From assembly GCA_021927905.1 (NCBI GenBank), contig BLLK01000022.1:806001-870000 (forward strand): 64,000 bases of DNA. The letters run 5' to 3'. The stretch is from Chaetoceros tenuissimus (Eukaryota > Bacillariophyta > Thalassiosirophyceae > Chaetocerotales > Chaetocerotaceae). Position 1 is the stretch's first letter. The number at the start of each line of letters is the position of its first letter. Under the pieces are notes generated by a model. That model saw nothing but the letters and a program-made list of their open reading frames with translations. It was not told the origin of the DNA and searched no databases. Positions 1 through 10,315 of this stretch are shown here, piece after piece. A program made the translations under genes and the position numbers.

Positions 1-1
1 G

Positions 2-2305
2 CAGCAGCAGCATCATCATGGAGCTCAAAAAACAATGTGCTCGAAACATCCTACGCAGTCTGCTGGAATTGATTTCGTGGATGAAAGTCCTGGTCAGAAT
101 GAAATTAAACTTTCTTTGAGTGCACCTCAAGTTAAAGAGAACAATGATACCATGCATGCTAAGCAAGATGTTTCTGATAGCGTTCCAACCAAATTTGCAC
201 CTTATACTTTAAAGCTTGTGAAATCAATCACTCAATTAGACCCTATAAAAAATACTGATACAAATGCCATTTCTCCAGAAAAAGGCGACGAAGATGAGAA
301 AAAGAATGAATCGTTTGGCTCAACCCATGCTAGCCCTGGGATAAAGACACCGTCTCTTCGTGAAAAGTTGATGCTAATGGGAGCACTGCTCCCTGATATT
401 TCACCATCAAAGTCTGAAGTCATCTCAGTATGTGGTGCTGAATCTGTTGCATCTACTGTGGTAACACAGAAAATGAGTGTAGTCCATGCAAGTTACTTGG
501 TCGCTTCTGACTATGTGGACAAGGTAGTCGCTAATTCTACTATCAAGACTAGTACATCTCATCCATCTCATCTTGGTGAACGTAAGAACGAAACAAGATT
601 GAAACAGGAGGATCTGTCCCCTAATTTACTTGACAAGGCCAATGTATCATGTGAAGAAGATCCGCTCACACCAAACCTACTTGATAAAGCAGATGGATCA
701 AGTCCTTGTCAAACTGAAGACAACTTAAGTCAATCCGCAGAAGATCCACTTACACCAAACCTTCTTGATAAGGCCAATGATACTCCTGTCAGAGCTCCAA
801 ATTCTGAAGTACGAGAGAAAGTGATCACACCGAATATCTTTGACAAAGCCGAAAGCCTACATCAACGTCTTCAGGCTGTTGGTACTCCTAATAAGTTACC
901 AGAGGCATATAATGACATTTCTGATATCTCATATCTACCTCGTCAATACGGAGATACACAAAATAATGCAAAGAAAAGTACTTATCGTTTGCAAACATCA
1001 ACTACAGAAAAGGATGAACTTGACAAAGTTCTCGACAATGTAATCAAGCTGAATCTAGGTCCTACTCTGACCAATGAAATTCTGCAAAGTGTCAAAAAGT
1101 GTAGTCGAGACTTGGGAGCTCCTTCCCTCGGAATCAATCAAATCGATATTGATGTAGACTATGATGATCATTCTGAAGTAAGCAGTCTCGGAACAGGAAG
1201 TATCCTTTCCAATGTTGCTTTATCGACCTTGAATGCACTAGCTAGAAAAAATCCAAAGGAGCCGATCGAGAACATTATCAGGGATTTTAACAGAATGCAA
1301 AAGATGCAGAATTCAACAGATTTCCTAGCTGTAGATTCACTCCAGTATTCTCCTGATACAGCTCACAGTCCGCCTCTTGAATCAGCCTTTCCGAGTAATC
1401 CTCTTTTCAGAATCCAACCTCCTAGAGCCGATACGAAAAAGGGCAAGGATAAGAGAAGGTATGAAATGATTTACAAACAAGAGAAGAGATTCATTCCGTC
1501 CATAGAAAATGGGGTTTTAAATGATTTCGAGAAGCTCCAGAAAGAAGTCGAATACAAATCAAAGCAGAAGATCACTGATCAAATTTCAGCTTTGAAAGTT
1601 GAGAAAAAACAAGACTTTCAACATAATCAATATTTGATGGACGAGTTTGAAAAGATCGAGAATAGGGATTCTAGTAGGCAATGGATGTCAAAGCCTGGCA
1701 ATTTTGGCACTGACACTGCAACGCGAAAGAAATCAAACGATGAATGGCTGGTCAATTTCGAAGAGCCATGTGACGAAAAGATCGAACCTTTGAAAGGCCT
1801 ATTAAAGGACGAAAAAGAGGAAATAGGCGATGCCATCGAACAAAAGAAATTGATGTATGAAAATATAGAAAACTCAGTACATTCGGACATGGATGATGAA
1901 GAGGATCGCGAGATTAAGAAGAAAAAGAAAAAGAAGAAGGTTTTGAAAAAGATGGCCAAACTCATCAAGAGAAAAAAGAAAACTCACGATGAAGAAGGCT
2001 CAATAGGCATTGCTTCACTATCTACAATGAATACAGCAGAAGATGGAAAGGGAAAGAAAAATAGATTTAAGTTCCTCAAGTCACTTCGAAGAAAGAAAAA
2101 GAAATCAAAGGATACAGGCAATGTTTGCGAGTCCTCCGTTATGTTTGATGACGACAACATAGAAGAAGTCAGCGAAAGTTTCATCGTTGATAACATCGAT
2201 GTAGTTGAAAATGATGAGGCCGAGGTATCCTATTACTCCGATTGCAGTGAAGAGACTTCACTTGCTTCGAAAAACAGCTGCGCCTATGCAACACTTGAAA
2301 CTTAG
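2..2305 (+). CDS. Hypothetical protein with PNLLDKA-type repeats, 5' partial
   Basis: I do not recognise this protein. The frame is open to the left edge of the window, where it encodes a Gln/His run, so the true start lies upstream. The first in-frame ATG is at 35, and from there the protein is 756 residues. Four copies of a short motif, approximately (L/I)(S/T)PN(L/I)(L/F)DKA, occur at about residues 194, 211, 239 and 264 counted from that ATG. The spacers between them are acidic and Ser/Thr-rich. The C-terminal third is highly charged, with several lysine runs (about 625-670 and 680-700) and an acidic tail. There is no signal peptide or membrane segment. The composition suggests a largely disordered scaffold or nuclear/cytoskeletal protein, but no function can be assigned. 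The stop is followed by an AT-rich stretch of about 90 bp before the convergent neighbour. Confidence 0.7.
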   Translation, partial: QQQHHHGAQKTMCSKHPTQSAGIDFVDESPGQNEIKLSLSAPQVKENNDTMHAKQDVSDSVPTKFAPYTLKLVKSITQLDPIKNTDTNAISPEKGDEDEKKNESFGSTHASPGIKTPSLREKLMLMGALLPDISPSKSEVISVCGAESVASTVVTQKMSVVHASYLVASDYVDKVVANSTIKTSTSHPSHLGERKNETRLKQEDLSPNLLDKANVSCEEDPLTPNLLDKADGSSPCQTEDNLSQSAEDPLTPNLLDKANDTPVRAPNSEVREKVITPNIFDKAESLHQRLQAVGTPNKLPEAYNDISDISYLPRQYGDTQNNAKKSTYRLQTSTTEKDELDKVLDNVIKLNLGPTLTNEILQSVKKCSRDLGAPSLGINQIDIDVDYDDHSEVSSLGTGSILSNVALSTLNALARKNPKEPIENIIRDFNRMQKMQNSTDFLAVDSLQYSPDTAHSPPLESAFPSNPLFRIQPPRADTKKGKDKRRYEMIYKQEKRFIPSIENGVLNDFEKLQKEVEYKSKQKITDQISALKVEKKQDFQHNQYLMDEFEKIENRDSSRQWMSKPGNFGTDTATRKKSNDEWLVNFEEPCDEKIEPLKGLLKDEKEEIGDAIEQKKLMYENIENSVHSDMDDEEDREIKKKKKKKKVLKKMAKLIKRKKKTHDEEGSIGIASLSTMNTAEDGKGKKNRFKFLKSLRRKKKKSKDTGNVCESSVMFDDDNIEEVSESFIVDNIDVVENDEAEVSYYSDCSEETSLASKNSCAYATLET

Positions 2306-2395
2306 ATGTATAAAGTAAAAATGAATTATATATTATATATACTATGTATATATTCATATACGAGTTTACATATGATATAACTCCAAATTATAAGT

Positions 2396-3412
2396 TTACC
2401 ACGAGACTTCGTTGGTCCAGTACTTACTAACAGGAATTGTCTTTGCCTCGTCATCAATCTGTTTGGTATCTGCTAACCAAGTCATGAGATGATTGTAGTA
2501 CTCACTTGACATATTGTTATCATTTGGAAATGCGGGCAATGTTGCGTCAAAAGTAGCATCAATAATTGACTTTTGAGTATCATCTGAATCATCATACTTC
2601 ACATATTCATAGTAATACTTCCTTGCAAGAGTAGGGTTTTGATGAATAATACCAGTAGCTTTTCTCATCGCCAATACCACCTTTCTCAACTCTGGTTTCA
2701 AAGCTTCATATCTATTTGGCGTTGTCATCAAAACAAGCTGACAAAAGTCAGGAACTCCCCATTCTTTTAAAGAGAAGAAAGCAGGATCTTTCATCCCCTT
2801 TGCTTTTGCCTCTGGTATTTCAAAGTTCCAAAAGATCAATGTTGCTACATCAGCTGCACCTGATTGGAGCGCATCTGTGTGAAAAAAGCCACCATTGTGT
2901 TTGCCATATGAATCCAAATCACAATCAGTCTTGCCATCGGCTCTGACCATTGTATCCACGATGGCAGGTCCTCCTGGACCAGGAGATCCAGGATAACTGA
3001 TTGTCTTACCACACATGTCTGATGGTCTCTCAATTTCTCCTTTAGATCTGTCATACAGCACACCGCCATCCGTGTGTAAAAACCTGGAGAATCCAAGAAC
3101 AGGTTTATCCTTTGCTGCATCTTGAGCCAAATGTAGTGGCTCTGTAACCGCGATATCCAGGACACCTTTGATGATTTCTTCTTCTGCTTCCCAATGGTCT
3201 TTTGGCTCAACAAGATTAACGTTTAACCCCAACTCTTCGAAAATACCATGACTCTTCGCAACAATAAGCGGAAGATGGTCTGGGTTGACAAACCATTCTA
3301 AACCTATGTTTATATCTGTCAAGTGACAAGCCTTGTCATTTTCGTCTACACAAACTTGACCAAGACTGGAAGCCAATGTCGGAAGTAGAAAGATCAAGCT
3401 TTTGAAGTTCAT
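2396..3412 (-). CDS. THI5/NMT1-like (SsuA/ThiY-type) substrate-binding protein
   Basis: This 338-residue protein belongs to the NMT1/THI5-like family, which covers periplasmic binding proteins for pyrimidine thiamine precursors (ThiY) and the fungal HMP-P synthase THI5. The family signature is near the N-terminus: GLEWFVNPDHLPL followed by a GIFEELGL segment. The frame is open up to 3556, but I chose the Met at 3412 because it begins a hydrophobic signal peptide (NFKSLIFLLPTLASS) directly before the mature domain. The cysteine cluster CCCFC that marks the fungal suicide enzyme is absent, so a ligand-binding or uptake role is more likely than synthesis; that is inference. No intron is needed. 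The gene lies downstream of, and in the same direction as, an FAD monooxygenase, separated by 279 bp. The ligand is unknown; an HMP-like pyrimidine is the first guess. Confidence 0.75.
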   Translation of the reverse strand: MNFKSLIFLLPTLASSLGQVCVDENDKACHLTDINIGLEWFVNPDHLPLIVAKSHGIFEELGLNVNLVEPKDHWEAEEEIIKGVLDIAVTEPLHLAQDAAKDKPVLGFSRFLHTDGGVLYDRSKGEIERPSDMCGKTISYPGSPGPGGPAIVDTMVRADGKTDCDLDSYGKHNGGFFHTDALQSGAADVATLIFWNFEIPEAKAKGMKDPAFFSLKEWGVPDFCQLVLMTTPNRYEALKPELRKVVLAMRKATGIIHQNPTLARKYYYEYVKYDDSDDTQKSIIDATFDATLPAFPNDNNMSSEYYNHLMTWLADTKQIDDEAKTIPVSKYWTNEVSW

Positions 3413-3691
3413 CTGTGAATGGTAATAGCTACTGTCTCCAAGAAGTTTATTAGCCCAGTTTCTAATGTACATAGTACCATTCCACCATTCCACAGAGATA
3501 CAAAGATCGCGAAAAAGATTCTTCTTCTTCACTCCGCCACACAACCACACGCTCAAAAATGAAAAAAGGCGCGAAAAGACGGTTTCATGTCAACAAGCGT
3601 GTCAAAAATTAAAAGAGTGAGAAATAGACAAAACATTCGCTACAAAAGAAAGATTTTCTTCTTATTTTGATTTAAAATTCAATTGATAAAA

Positions 3692-5191
3692 TCATGAAAG
3701 TGAAGACGGCACGTCATCTTGAGAGTAGCTCATGATATAACTAAACAGATCTTTATCGTTCATTTTGAATGGGTTGGCCGATTCATCTTTTTCTTGATAA
3801 TACAATCCAGAGGCTTTAATCGCAGCATATGCAATTTTATTCACGCGTGGTTGACGTTCTTTTTCATATTCTCTCAATGCTTCTGGATTTAATCCATGGA
3901 GACGCAAAGCATGTGCCAGCGAAACAGAATCTTCAAATGCCAATGGCGTACCCTAAAGCAAAAAAGTGTTGGTAAGTTTTTCTAATCCCCGACTATGCTC
4001 TACTCATTTCCAGGCAATATTATTACGAACTTACCATTGCCATGTTTGGTGGAATCATATGCGCTGCATCTCCGATGAGAGTTACTCTCCCTACCCCCCA
4101 AGGGCGATTGACAGGACGAAAGTAGATTGGGTGTTCCAAGATGCTCGCTGAATCATAATGTTCTTTTGCAAAATCTAAAACTTTTGATGGGAAACCCTCA
4201 AAGGATTTTAGAAATCTCTCAAGTCTGTCTTGATTTGATTGGGTACCTCCAGTTTCTCCACCATCTTCAACCCCAATGTAACGCTTTCTATCCAAAACAT
4301 GTAATTCATCCTTGGGCCATCCACATTGACCACTAACATAGAGTCTCATATCACCTTCTGTTCCCATTTTCTGTATAGCTAATACTTTGCCATCACCAGT
4401 CCAAACGTTTGACTCTCCCAATTCAATTTGATCATATGAGCCTCGAAGAAACATGCGCCAAATACAAGATCCAGCATATTCAGGGAATACTTCATCCTCG
4501 AATAAAATAGAACGTACTTGAGACAAGTTACCATCTGCTCCAATTACAATCTTGGCAAAACATTCATACCCGCAGCGAAATTTCAAGTGTACGCAATCAT
4601 CTTTCTCTTCAAGTGATTCCAATTCCTTCCCTAAATAAAGAAAGTCATCACCTTTTTCTTCTTTTGACGCAAGGCAAGTATTTTGAGATAGAAAAGATTT
4701 CAAAACCTTTTGCAACTGAAACCATGCAATGACTACTTGTTTGGAATCAGGATCAACTGCATTCTCAGTGACCACACTATCATTCATATCTAACATCCTG
4801 AAGGTTTTCCTCTGTTGACCACCTTTTATAACGTTTGTCTCCAGTGTCCCTGATGGATCAAGTGCCTTTGGAATAGTGTGAGTTTCCTCGTTATCAAAAG
4901 TTTCCTACAATCTTTTTTTCTTTTTAATCTTACCTTCAAAGCGTTGAATGCAGGTGATGTGAGCCCCACTTGCCCACCCACTTCACGAAGCTCTGATGAT
5001 CTCTCAAACACAGCTAGAGAGATATCACCCATTGCACGGCGGATTCCAATAGAGGCTGCAAGTCCTGCTGGACCGCTGCCAATCACAGCAACATCAAACT
5101 TTGGAACACTAGCACCAATTGCAAAGTTTACTGGTCCCAGAATCAATGCTACGAAATTGAGATAAGGTATCAAAAAGTATGATTGCTTCAT
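3692..5191 (-). CDS. FAD-dependent monooxygenase (UbiH/salicylate hydroxylase-like), three exons
   Basis: Joining three exons gives a protein of about 449 residues: 5191-4934, 4865-4035 and 3952-3692, with GT-AG introns of 68 and 82 bp. All three flavoprotein hydroxylase motifs are present: the Rossmann GSGPAG (about 38-43) with a downstream acidic residue in VFERS, the DG motif GADGNLSQVR (about 195), and the GD motif LIGDAAHMIPP (about 349) continuing across intron 2 into GTPLAFEDSVSLA. The family adds one oxygen atom to aromatic or isoprenoid-like substrates using NAD(P)H; the substrate here cannot be told. I start at the ATG at 5191 because it opens a hydrophobic leader (residues 1-30) that resembles a signal peptide or anchor, implying ER, secretory or plastid delivery. 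The next gene downstream on the same strand is the THI5-like binding protein. Confidence 0.85.
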
Positions 5192-5689
5192 CTTCGTTCC
5201 AATCAACAACTTCCTAATTCAGTACATCAATTAAAGTGAAAGTGAGGTATACTGAGGCAGAAAATAGAAATAGAAAATAGAATAATACGTAATACGTGAA
5301 TACGTGGTGGTGGTAGATCGTAGAACCAAGCGGTAGAACAAGGAACACAGAACCCAAAAGAGCTAGCTGGGGGGGGGGATAAATTTGATATTTTGGTACG
5401 TACGTAGGCCAAAATTGTAAAAAAAAGAAAAATTGTCTTCACTCTTATGAGGGCACACAAAAAGCAAAGTTCATACGTCTATCAGCTTAAATCTTAAATG
5501 TACAATGCAATATTTGTACAAAATAATTATGACAGTTGTATGGGTATAGCGCGTAAGCGCATTGGTACTAAGGTACAGTTAAGAAAGCAGATATTTTTTG
5601 GACGAAAATGAAGGATGGGGAATTTTCAAGTGGATAGAAAATTATGGTTTTGTACAAATAGCAATGCCGCTTCTACCTATATTTTATAT
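5192..5689. other. Intergenic region
   Basis: This is the upstream region of the FAD monooxygenase and the downstream region of the methyltransferase, both on the minus strand. It holds a run of ten G at 5369-5378 followed closely by a GTACGTACGTA stretch. I see no gene or RNA in it. Confidence 0.6.
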
Positions 5690-6823
5690 TTAATCATTAC
5701 TTTTACCGATATAGACCTGAATAAATCTCCTCTCAAATTGGTCAAATTCATCATCTGTCATTACATCCATGTCGTCTTCACAAACATCCTTCAAAGGTTT
5801 TGATTCCCCGTCAACTTTTGCGTAATTGTTACCGAAAAATTCATTCGACTTTTTGCTCTTGGGATTTCCGAACTCTTCCCAGTTGAGATGGCATGCATAT
5901 GGAGAGTCATCATGTTCCAAAAGCTCAAAATCATAGCCATTATCTCTCATTAATTCAAAGAAGACCCTTTCTTCTTCCGGCTTTCTCCATCTCACAGAGA
6001 GCAAAATTCTTGCCTTTTTCGGTGAATCAATACTCTTGATAGTCTTACACAGACCCTTCAAAACATCCAATGAAACGTTGTACAGCAAATCAGAACCTAA
6101 TATAAGGTCCGCTCCTTCTACTTGCTTCAATTTCGAATGAATTTTGTCAATGTTTCCATTGTTTCCCCATACTAAAGGGGCAACGTGTATTTGTTTTTCA
6201 TCCAACTGTGATGATAACTTGTCTTTGTTCACATCCAAGTTATATTGAAGAGTATTCATAGCATTTGGCATGTCTGTCAGAATCAGATTGAGCTTCTTTA
6301 TATCAGTCTTTCGCTTCGAAAGCTTATTTGTGGCATTTACTGCAAAAGTTATTCCACATAGGCCCGTTCCACTTCCCAATTCCAATACATTTCTCACATC
6401 AGCAAAACGTTCATGAAATTTATCGGAGCAAATATGCTGGGCGAGGTGTATACCTGCTTGCCAAGGCATCGCAAACGTTCCATCGCATTTCATTTGTCCT
6501 TCTTCTGGTGTTTCTCCTTTATCTTTAAAACGGGCTGCTTCCACTGAAGAAGGTACTTTGCTATGTAGCTCCAACGTTATTCCAAGATTTTTCAAAGGAA
6601 CCTTTGTCACATCATCATCGTCGTCATCTTGAGTGACATCTTTTGAGCCATCAATATCTTCTTCATCACTCTCAACTTGTACTTGTATCTGAAGAACGTC
6701 GCCCACTTTTGATCCCTCCGGTATGGCAATCTCTAGTTCATTTCCATTCACATTGAAGGTTAATGAGTCGCCGTAGCCAGCACCTTCAGGTATCATCATC
6801 TTGATTGTTTTTAGCTTTGCCAT
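5690..6823 (-). CDS. METTL21-type (Methyltransf_16) protein lysine methyltransferase
   Basis: This is a single-exon, 377-residue class I SAM-dependent methyltransferase. SAM motif I is NVLELGSGTGLCGITF (about 145-160), the acidic loop is LTDMPNAMNTLQYN (about 182-195), and PLVWG (216-220) plus GSDLLYN (243-249) are diagnostic of the family that methylates lysines on chaperones and translation factors. The exact substrate is not predictable. The first 50 residues are unusual: they carry two short repeats of the type IPEG...GD.L.(F/I).V, followed by an acidic Asp/Glu-rich linker (about 52-72). Such IPEG/GD strand repeats look like a small beta-rich substrate-binding or dimerisation module. It has no targeting peptide, so it is probably cytosolic or nuclear. 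It is divergent from the ankyrin-like gene to the right. Confidence 0.85.
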   Translation of the reverse strand: MAKLKTIKMMIPEGAGYGDSLTFNVNGNELEIAIPEGSKVGDVLQIQVQVESDEEDIDGSKDVTQDDDDDDVTKVPLKNLGITLELHSKVPSSVEAARFKDKGETPEEGQMKCDGTFAMPWQAGIHLAQHICSDKFHERFADVRNVLELGSGTGLCGITFAVNATNKLSKRKTDIKKLNLILTDMPNAMNTLQYNLDVNKDKLSSQLDEKQIHVAPLVWGNNGNIDKIHSKLKQVEGADLILGSDLLYNVSLDVLKGLCKTIKSIDSPKKARILLSVRWRKPEEERVFFELMRDNGYDFELLEHDDSPYACHLNWEEFGNPKSKKSNEFFGNNYAKVDGESKPLKDVCEDDMDVMTDDEFDQFERRFIQVYIGKSND

Positions 6824-7330
6824 TTTTATGAAGATACTTAGATTGGAAACAATGAATAGTGGCTGTGTTTCATTCAGTTGAGATCAATTTCTATCTAGCA
6901 TGACATAGCATATGACATGAACATAAGTTCTTAGTCGAATCATCGCTAAGGAGAGCAAGTCGAAATGAAAAATGAAGTAATTCTCTTCAGTCTCTAGCTA
7001 TCTTGTCGAAAAATAAATGGCTGTCAAGCGTCAAACCAAAGCCGTATTCTACGTACAATACTTACTACCGATGTGTCTTGTTTTTAGAGTCAAGAGAAAT
7101 TAGAGTTTCTCCGTCCACTTTTGTCTTGGGACGACAAGAAGTGAGAAAACAACAGCACAAACCACAACAGAAAACAACTCAAAGAAAGGGAATAAGTAGC
7201 GGTCATCACAGAGGGAGCCAGTATATCTCTCTACATAGTCTCTCCTCATCGAATACTTATAATTTACTTCTGCAAAGCTAACGGGAAAGGAAGTAAGAGA
7301 CATTCAATAGCGAATAAGATTTTAGGAGAG
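6824..7330. other. Divergent intergenic region
   Basis: This 507-bp region separates the methyltransferase (-) from the ankyrin-like gene (+) and presumably carries both promoters. The short reading frames in it are not conserved-looking. No RNA gene or repeat was seen. Confidence 0.6.
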
Positions 7331-8686
7331 ATGATATCTATCATTACGTGCGAGCAACAGAATCAAGCACTGGACATTATAGAACTAGGGAAAAGGAACT
7401 ACTGGGATATGGTTGAAGCAGCCATAAAAGACCCTAAATATAATGACTGTGTGTTCAAATATTTCGATAAAAGGGCTGTAGAACCTCTCATCATAGTGGC
7501 TGCTACACAAAAAAGGAGTGAGATTGTCAAAAGTCTTATATCGAAACGAAAAGTTGATATAAATTTCAGGGGGGTACAAAACCGGACTGCATTTTTCTGT
7601 TACATAAACTACCACCCTGAAGATCAAGAGATGGCTCTTTGGCTACTTAGAAACGGAGCAAATCCTAAAATATGCGAAAAAGCTAGAAGAACTAAGGGGG
7701 CTCGGTATGACGAAGATAACGACTCTAGGGAAACTTTCATTTCTACTTCTCCTTTGAAAAGACTTTTCCAATTGACTCTTGAAGGATGTACACCAGATTA
7801 TTGGAGACGCAATAATCTCCAAAATAAACCAAGGCATTACCATCAACAGCAGTACTCTACAACTGATGCAATTCACTTTGTTGGAAAGGTCAATGAACGG
7901 AGAGAAATGATTAAATTATTGCTTACCTACGACAAAATGCAATATGACTTCAACCCTGTTGTGCGAAGTGAAACGAAACTTTTGAAAAGATATGCCACGG
8001 AGCTCGGAGATGTATCTATATCAAGGTCGCTTAACGATTGTCTAAATGCTCAAGGAACGTATATACTCAAAGATGCCAAATATGCTCTTTACCATGGAAA
8101 CTTTGATTTACTTGGAACCATATTGGAGGATCTAAAAATTACGGGATCATCTTCGAAAGAAAGGAAATTCATTTCTCTTTTTGTTTCGTCTTTGATTGGG
8201 AGCAGCATTCTATTGTCAAATGGGAAATCGGTGCCCATCATGCCAATCGAATCCTGTTCCAAGCTTGTAACATTGCTAACACAGTCACTCAATCCTCAAA
8301 AATGTAAAAAGCTATGCAATTTCATTTTTATACTCTACAATCATCAACGGATGATCCTTCCTGCGGAAAGAGTAGTTTATCTTCGAGCATTTTTCGAAAG
8401 TGGTGCTTTTCTATACCAATGGAATGGATGGCGACAGCCAGTGAAGCGAGATATCTCGGGATTTGGTAGTGGATCAAGGACAATGCAATCGCAAAAGGTT
8501 TCACTATTGCAGTACGCGGCACAGCAAGGTGACATAGATTTATGTGAAATGCTGCTGGACTTTGTTCCAGACATCAAGTCTTACCTAATGTACAAAGGAA
8601 CTATCAATCGCTATGCATACCAGCTAGCAGATAGGGAAGACTTACGAATACTATTGAAGGGTGCTTTTCTAGATCATTGCTCTTAG
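7331..8686 (+). CDS. Ankyrin-like repeat protein
   Basis: This is a 451-residue single-exon protein. Ankyrin-like helix pairs are visible at about residues 50-112 (EPLIIVAATQKRSEIVKSLI, then MALWLLRNGANPKI) and near the C-terminus (SLLQYAAQQGDIDLCEMLLDFV, about 395-418). Those in between are degenerate. No catalytic domain, signal peptide or membrane segment is visible, so a protein-protein interaction role is all that can be said. The ATG at 7331 is the first in the frame, shortly after a purine-rich leader. Other ankyrin-type proteins in this window (46872-48431) are not close relatives. Confidence 0.65.
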   Translation: MISIITCEQQNQALDIIELGKRNYWDMVEAAIKDPKYNDCVFKYFDKRAVEPLIIVAATQKRSEIVKSLISKRKVDINFRGVQNRTAFFCYINYHPEDQEMALWLLRNGANPKICEKARRTKGARYDEDNDSRETFISTSPLKRLFQLTLEGCTPDYWRRNNLQNKPRHYHQQQYSTTDAIHFVGKVNERREMIKLLLTYDKMQYDFNPVVRSETKLLKRYATELGDVSISRSLNDCLNAQGTYILKDAKYALYHGNFDLLGTILEDLKITGSSSKERKFISLFVSSLIGSSILLSNGKSVPIMPIESCSKLVTLLTQSLNPQKCKKLCNFIFILYNHQRMILPAERVVYLRAFFESGAFLYQWNGWRQPVKRDISGFGSGSRTMQSQKVSLLQYAAQQGDIDLCEMLLDFVPDIKSYLMYKGTINRYAYQLADREDLRILLKGAFLDHCS

Positions 8687-9135
8687 TGTGATTGGTTAAG
8701 GGTGAATGATTTTCTTGCAGAGGGGGGCGAAAGTTGTTTTTTATTATTGTATATATCATAGTCTAATGGTTTCACTTACACAACTACGTATTCAATTATA
8801 TAAAATAATATATTGTATATTGTTTATTATGCTATCCATTGTTCGAAGTACGAAAAGGTCAGACTGCTCACTGCTCAAGCAAACAATGCACAAATTTTGA
8901 CTCGCGTCAAACACGATTGAACATCACACCTATGTACGAGCAGTAAAGCAGCAGAGCAGCAGAGCCGCAGAGCCAAAACTCAAACTAACAACTAACAACG
9001 CTCTTTCTATTCCCAACATTCATAGCATTTTGTTGTTGGGTAACTATATTACCGACAAAGCATTTGCCCTTCCATTGCATACCCAGCATATCAAGCTTCC
9101 AATATTTTCCACAAACAATCTATAATAAAACTGAC
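8687..9135. other. Intergenic region
   Basis: This 449-bp spacer lies between two plus-strand genes. It contains an imperfect purine-rich GCAGAG repeat (about 8939-8974) upstream of the sulfotransferase. I see nothing else that is supportable. Confidence 0.55.
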
Positions 9136-10279
9136 ATGGGAACAGGCACAGCTTATCTGAGCAAGAAACACGCATTCTTTAGTGTTTTCTGTTTTGTTTT
9201 GATTATTGTACTGAATGTTTACATCTCAGGAAACACAGACGAAGAATCTGGAATAAAAACAACCAATAGCAGAAACCAGCCGAGTGAGTTGAAGAAAAGC
9301 AATTATGAAGATGACGATGATCGGGCAGCCCCTCCGAAACCAGTGGAATCTAACGACAGGGACGACGGCGACGAGGACGATGATTCCGATAGTGAGGAAC
9401 CTGCTAAGCCAGAGAAGAAAGCAGTCGAAAAGACTGGTAAACTTTCCAAGCTTCAGCTATTTGAATGCAAAGATAATTCAAAATCTAGAGAATCAGACAG
9501 GCCTCACAAAAAGAGTGATGTCAACTCTCTTTTCAATTGTGATAAAGAAGACTCACTCTGCCATTATTACTATCCGGCAAACTTTTTTGATGAAAACTGT
9601 GGGCTTGGGAAATCATATGTTCATTGCATAGATGATGCAAAACAAATGATGGCAAACGGCACACTCTGGAATTTCATGCCGTCGGTTGGATTCCCGACAC
9701 TAACTGTAAATGATGTATGTTTGCGTCTCGACACAGAAAAAGAGATTTTTGTACTTGCAGAAGACTCAGATATGCCTAGCTCAAGAGTTTCAGGCAAGAA
9801 TATTTTAGAGGGAAAGATTGGTTCTTATGAAGAAGATGGAAAGAAATGTTCAAAAGAAAGACTTTCATTTTTACATGTCCATAAAGCTGGAGGTTCAAGG
9901 TATGTATGGCCATTGCAAAATTGCGTGAATTCTCAAGATTTTAGCTTTTCAATTGGCTTAGTCTTTTCTTCTCTAATCTTTTTTCCTTTCGGTAAGTCTG
10001 CACCAAGCGTTTAATTTCTTTGGTAGATCCAAAAGTGCAACCATTGAGAGGCATAAGTTCTTCGATCCAAGTAGAACCCCTGGGAGACCTTCACCACCAA
10101 TTCCGAAAGCAATGTTGACATTTACTCTTGATGCTCTGGGGAATGCTACTAAATATCCCGATCAAAGATTTGAGGCAAATCAGCATGTAATTTTTGCAGC
10201 AGTGAGAGATCCAACTGAGCGCTTCATATCTTCCATTGGTCAAGGTATGTAAAAACATCGCATTTGAAGTAAAAAGAAT

Positions 10280-10315
<36 letters not shown>

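Noticed and set aside
1627-2196. Minus-strand frames under the first gene (Phe/Ser-rich)
   Set aside because: They are antisense of lysine-rich coding sequence (AAG/GAA), which always reads as Phe/Leu/Ser.
2306-3691. TPP riboswitch near the THI5-like gene
   Set aside because: I looked for the conserved CTGAGA and GAT..GG elements on the gene's strand in both flanks and found none.
7003-7281. 92-codon plus-strand frame as a gene
   Set aside because: Gln/Ser-rich composition without features, in a promoter region with a competing minus-strand frame.
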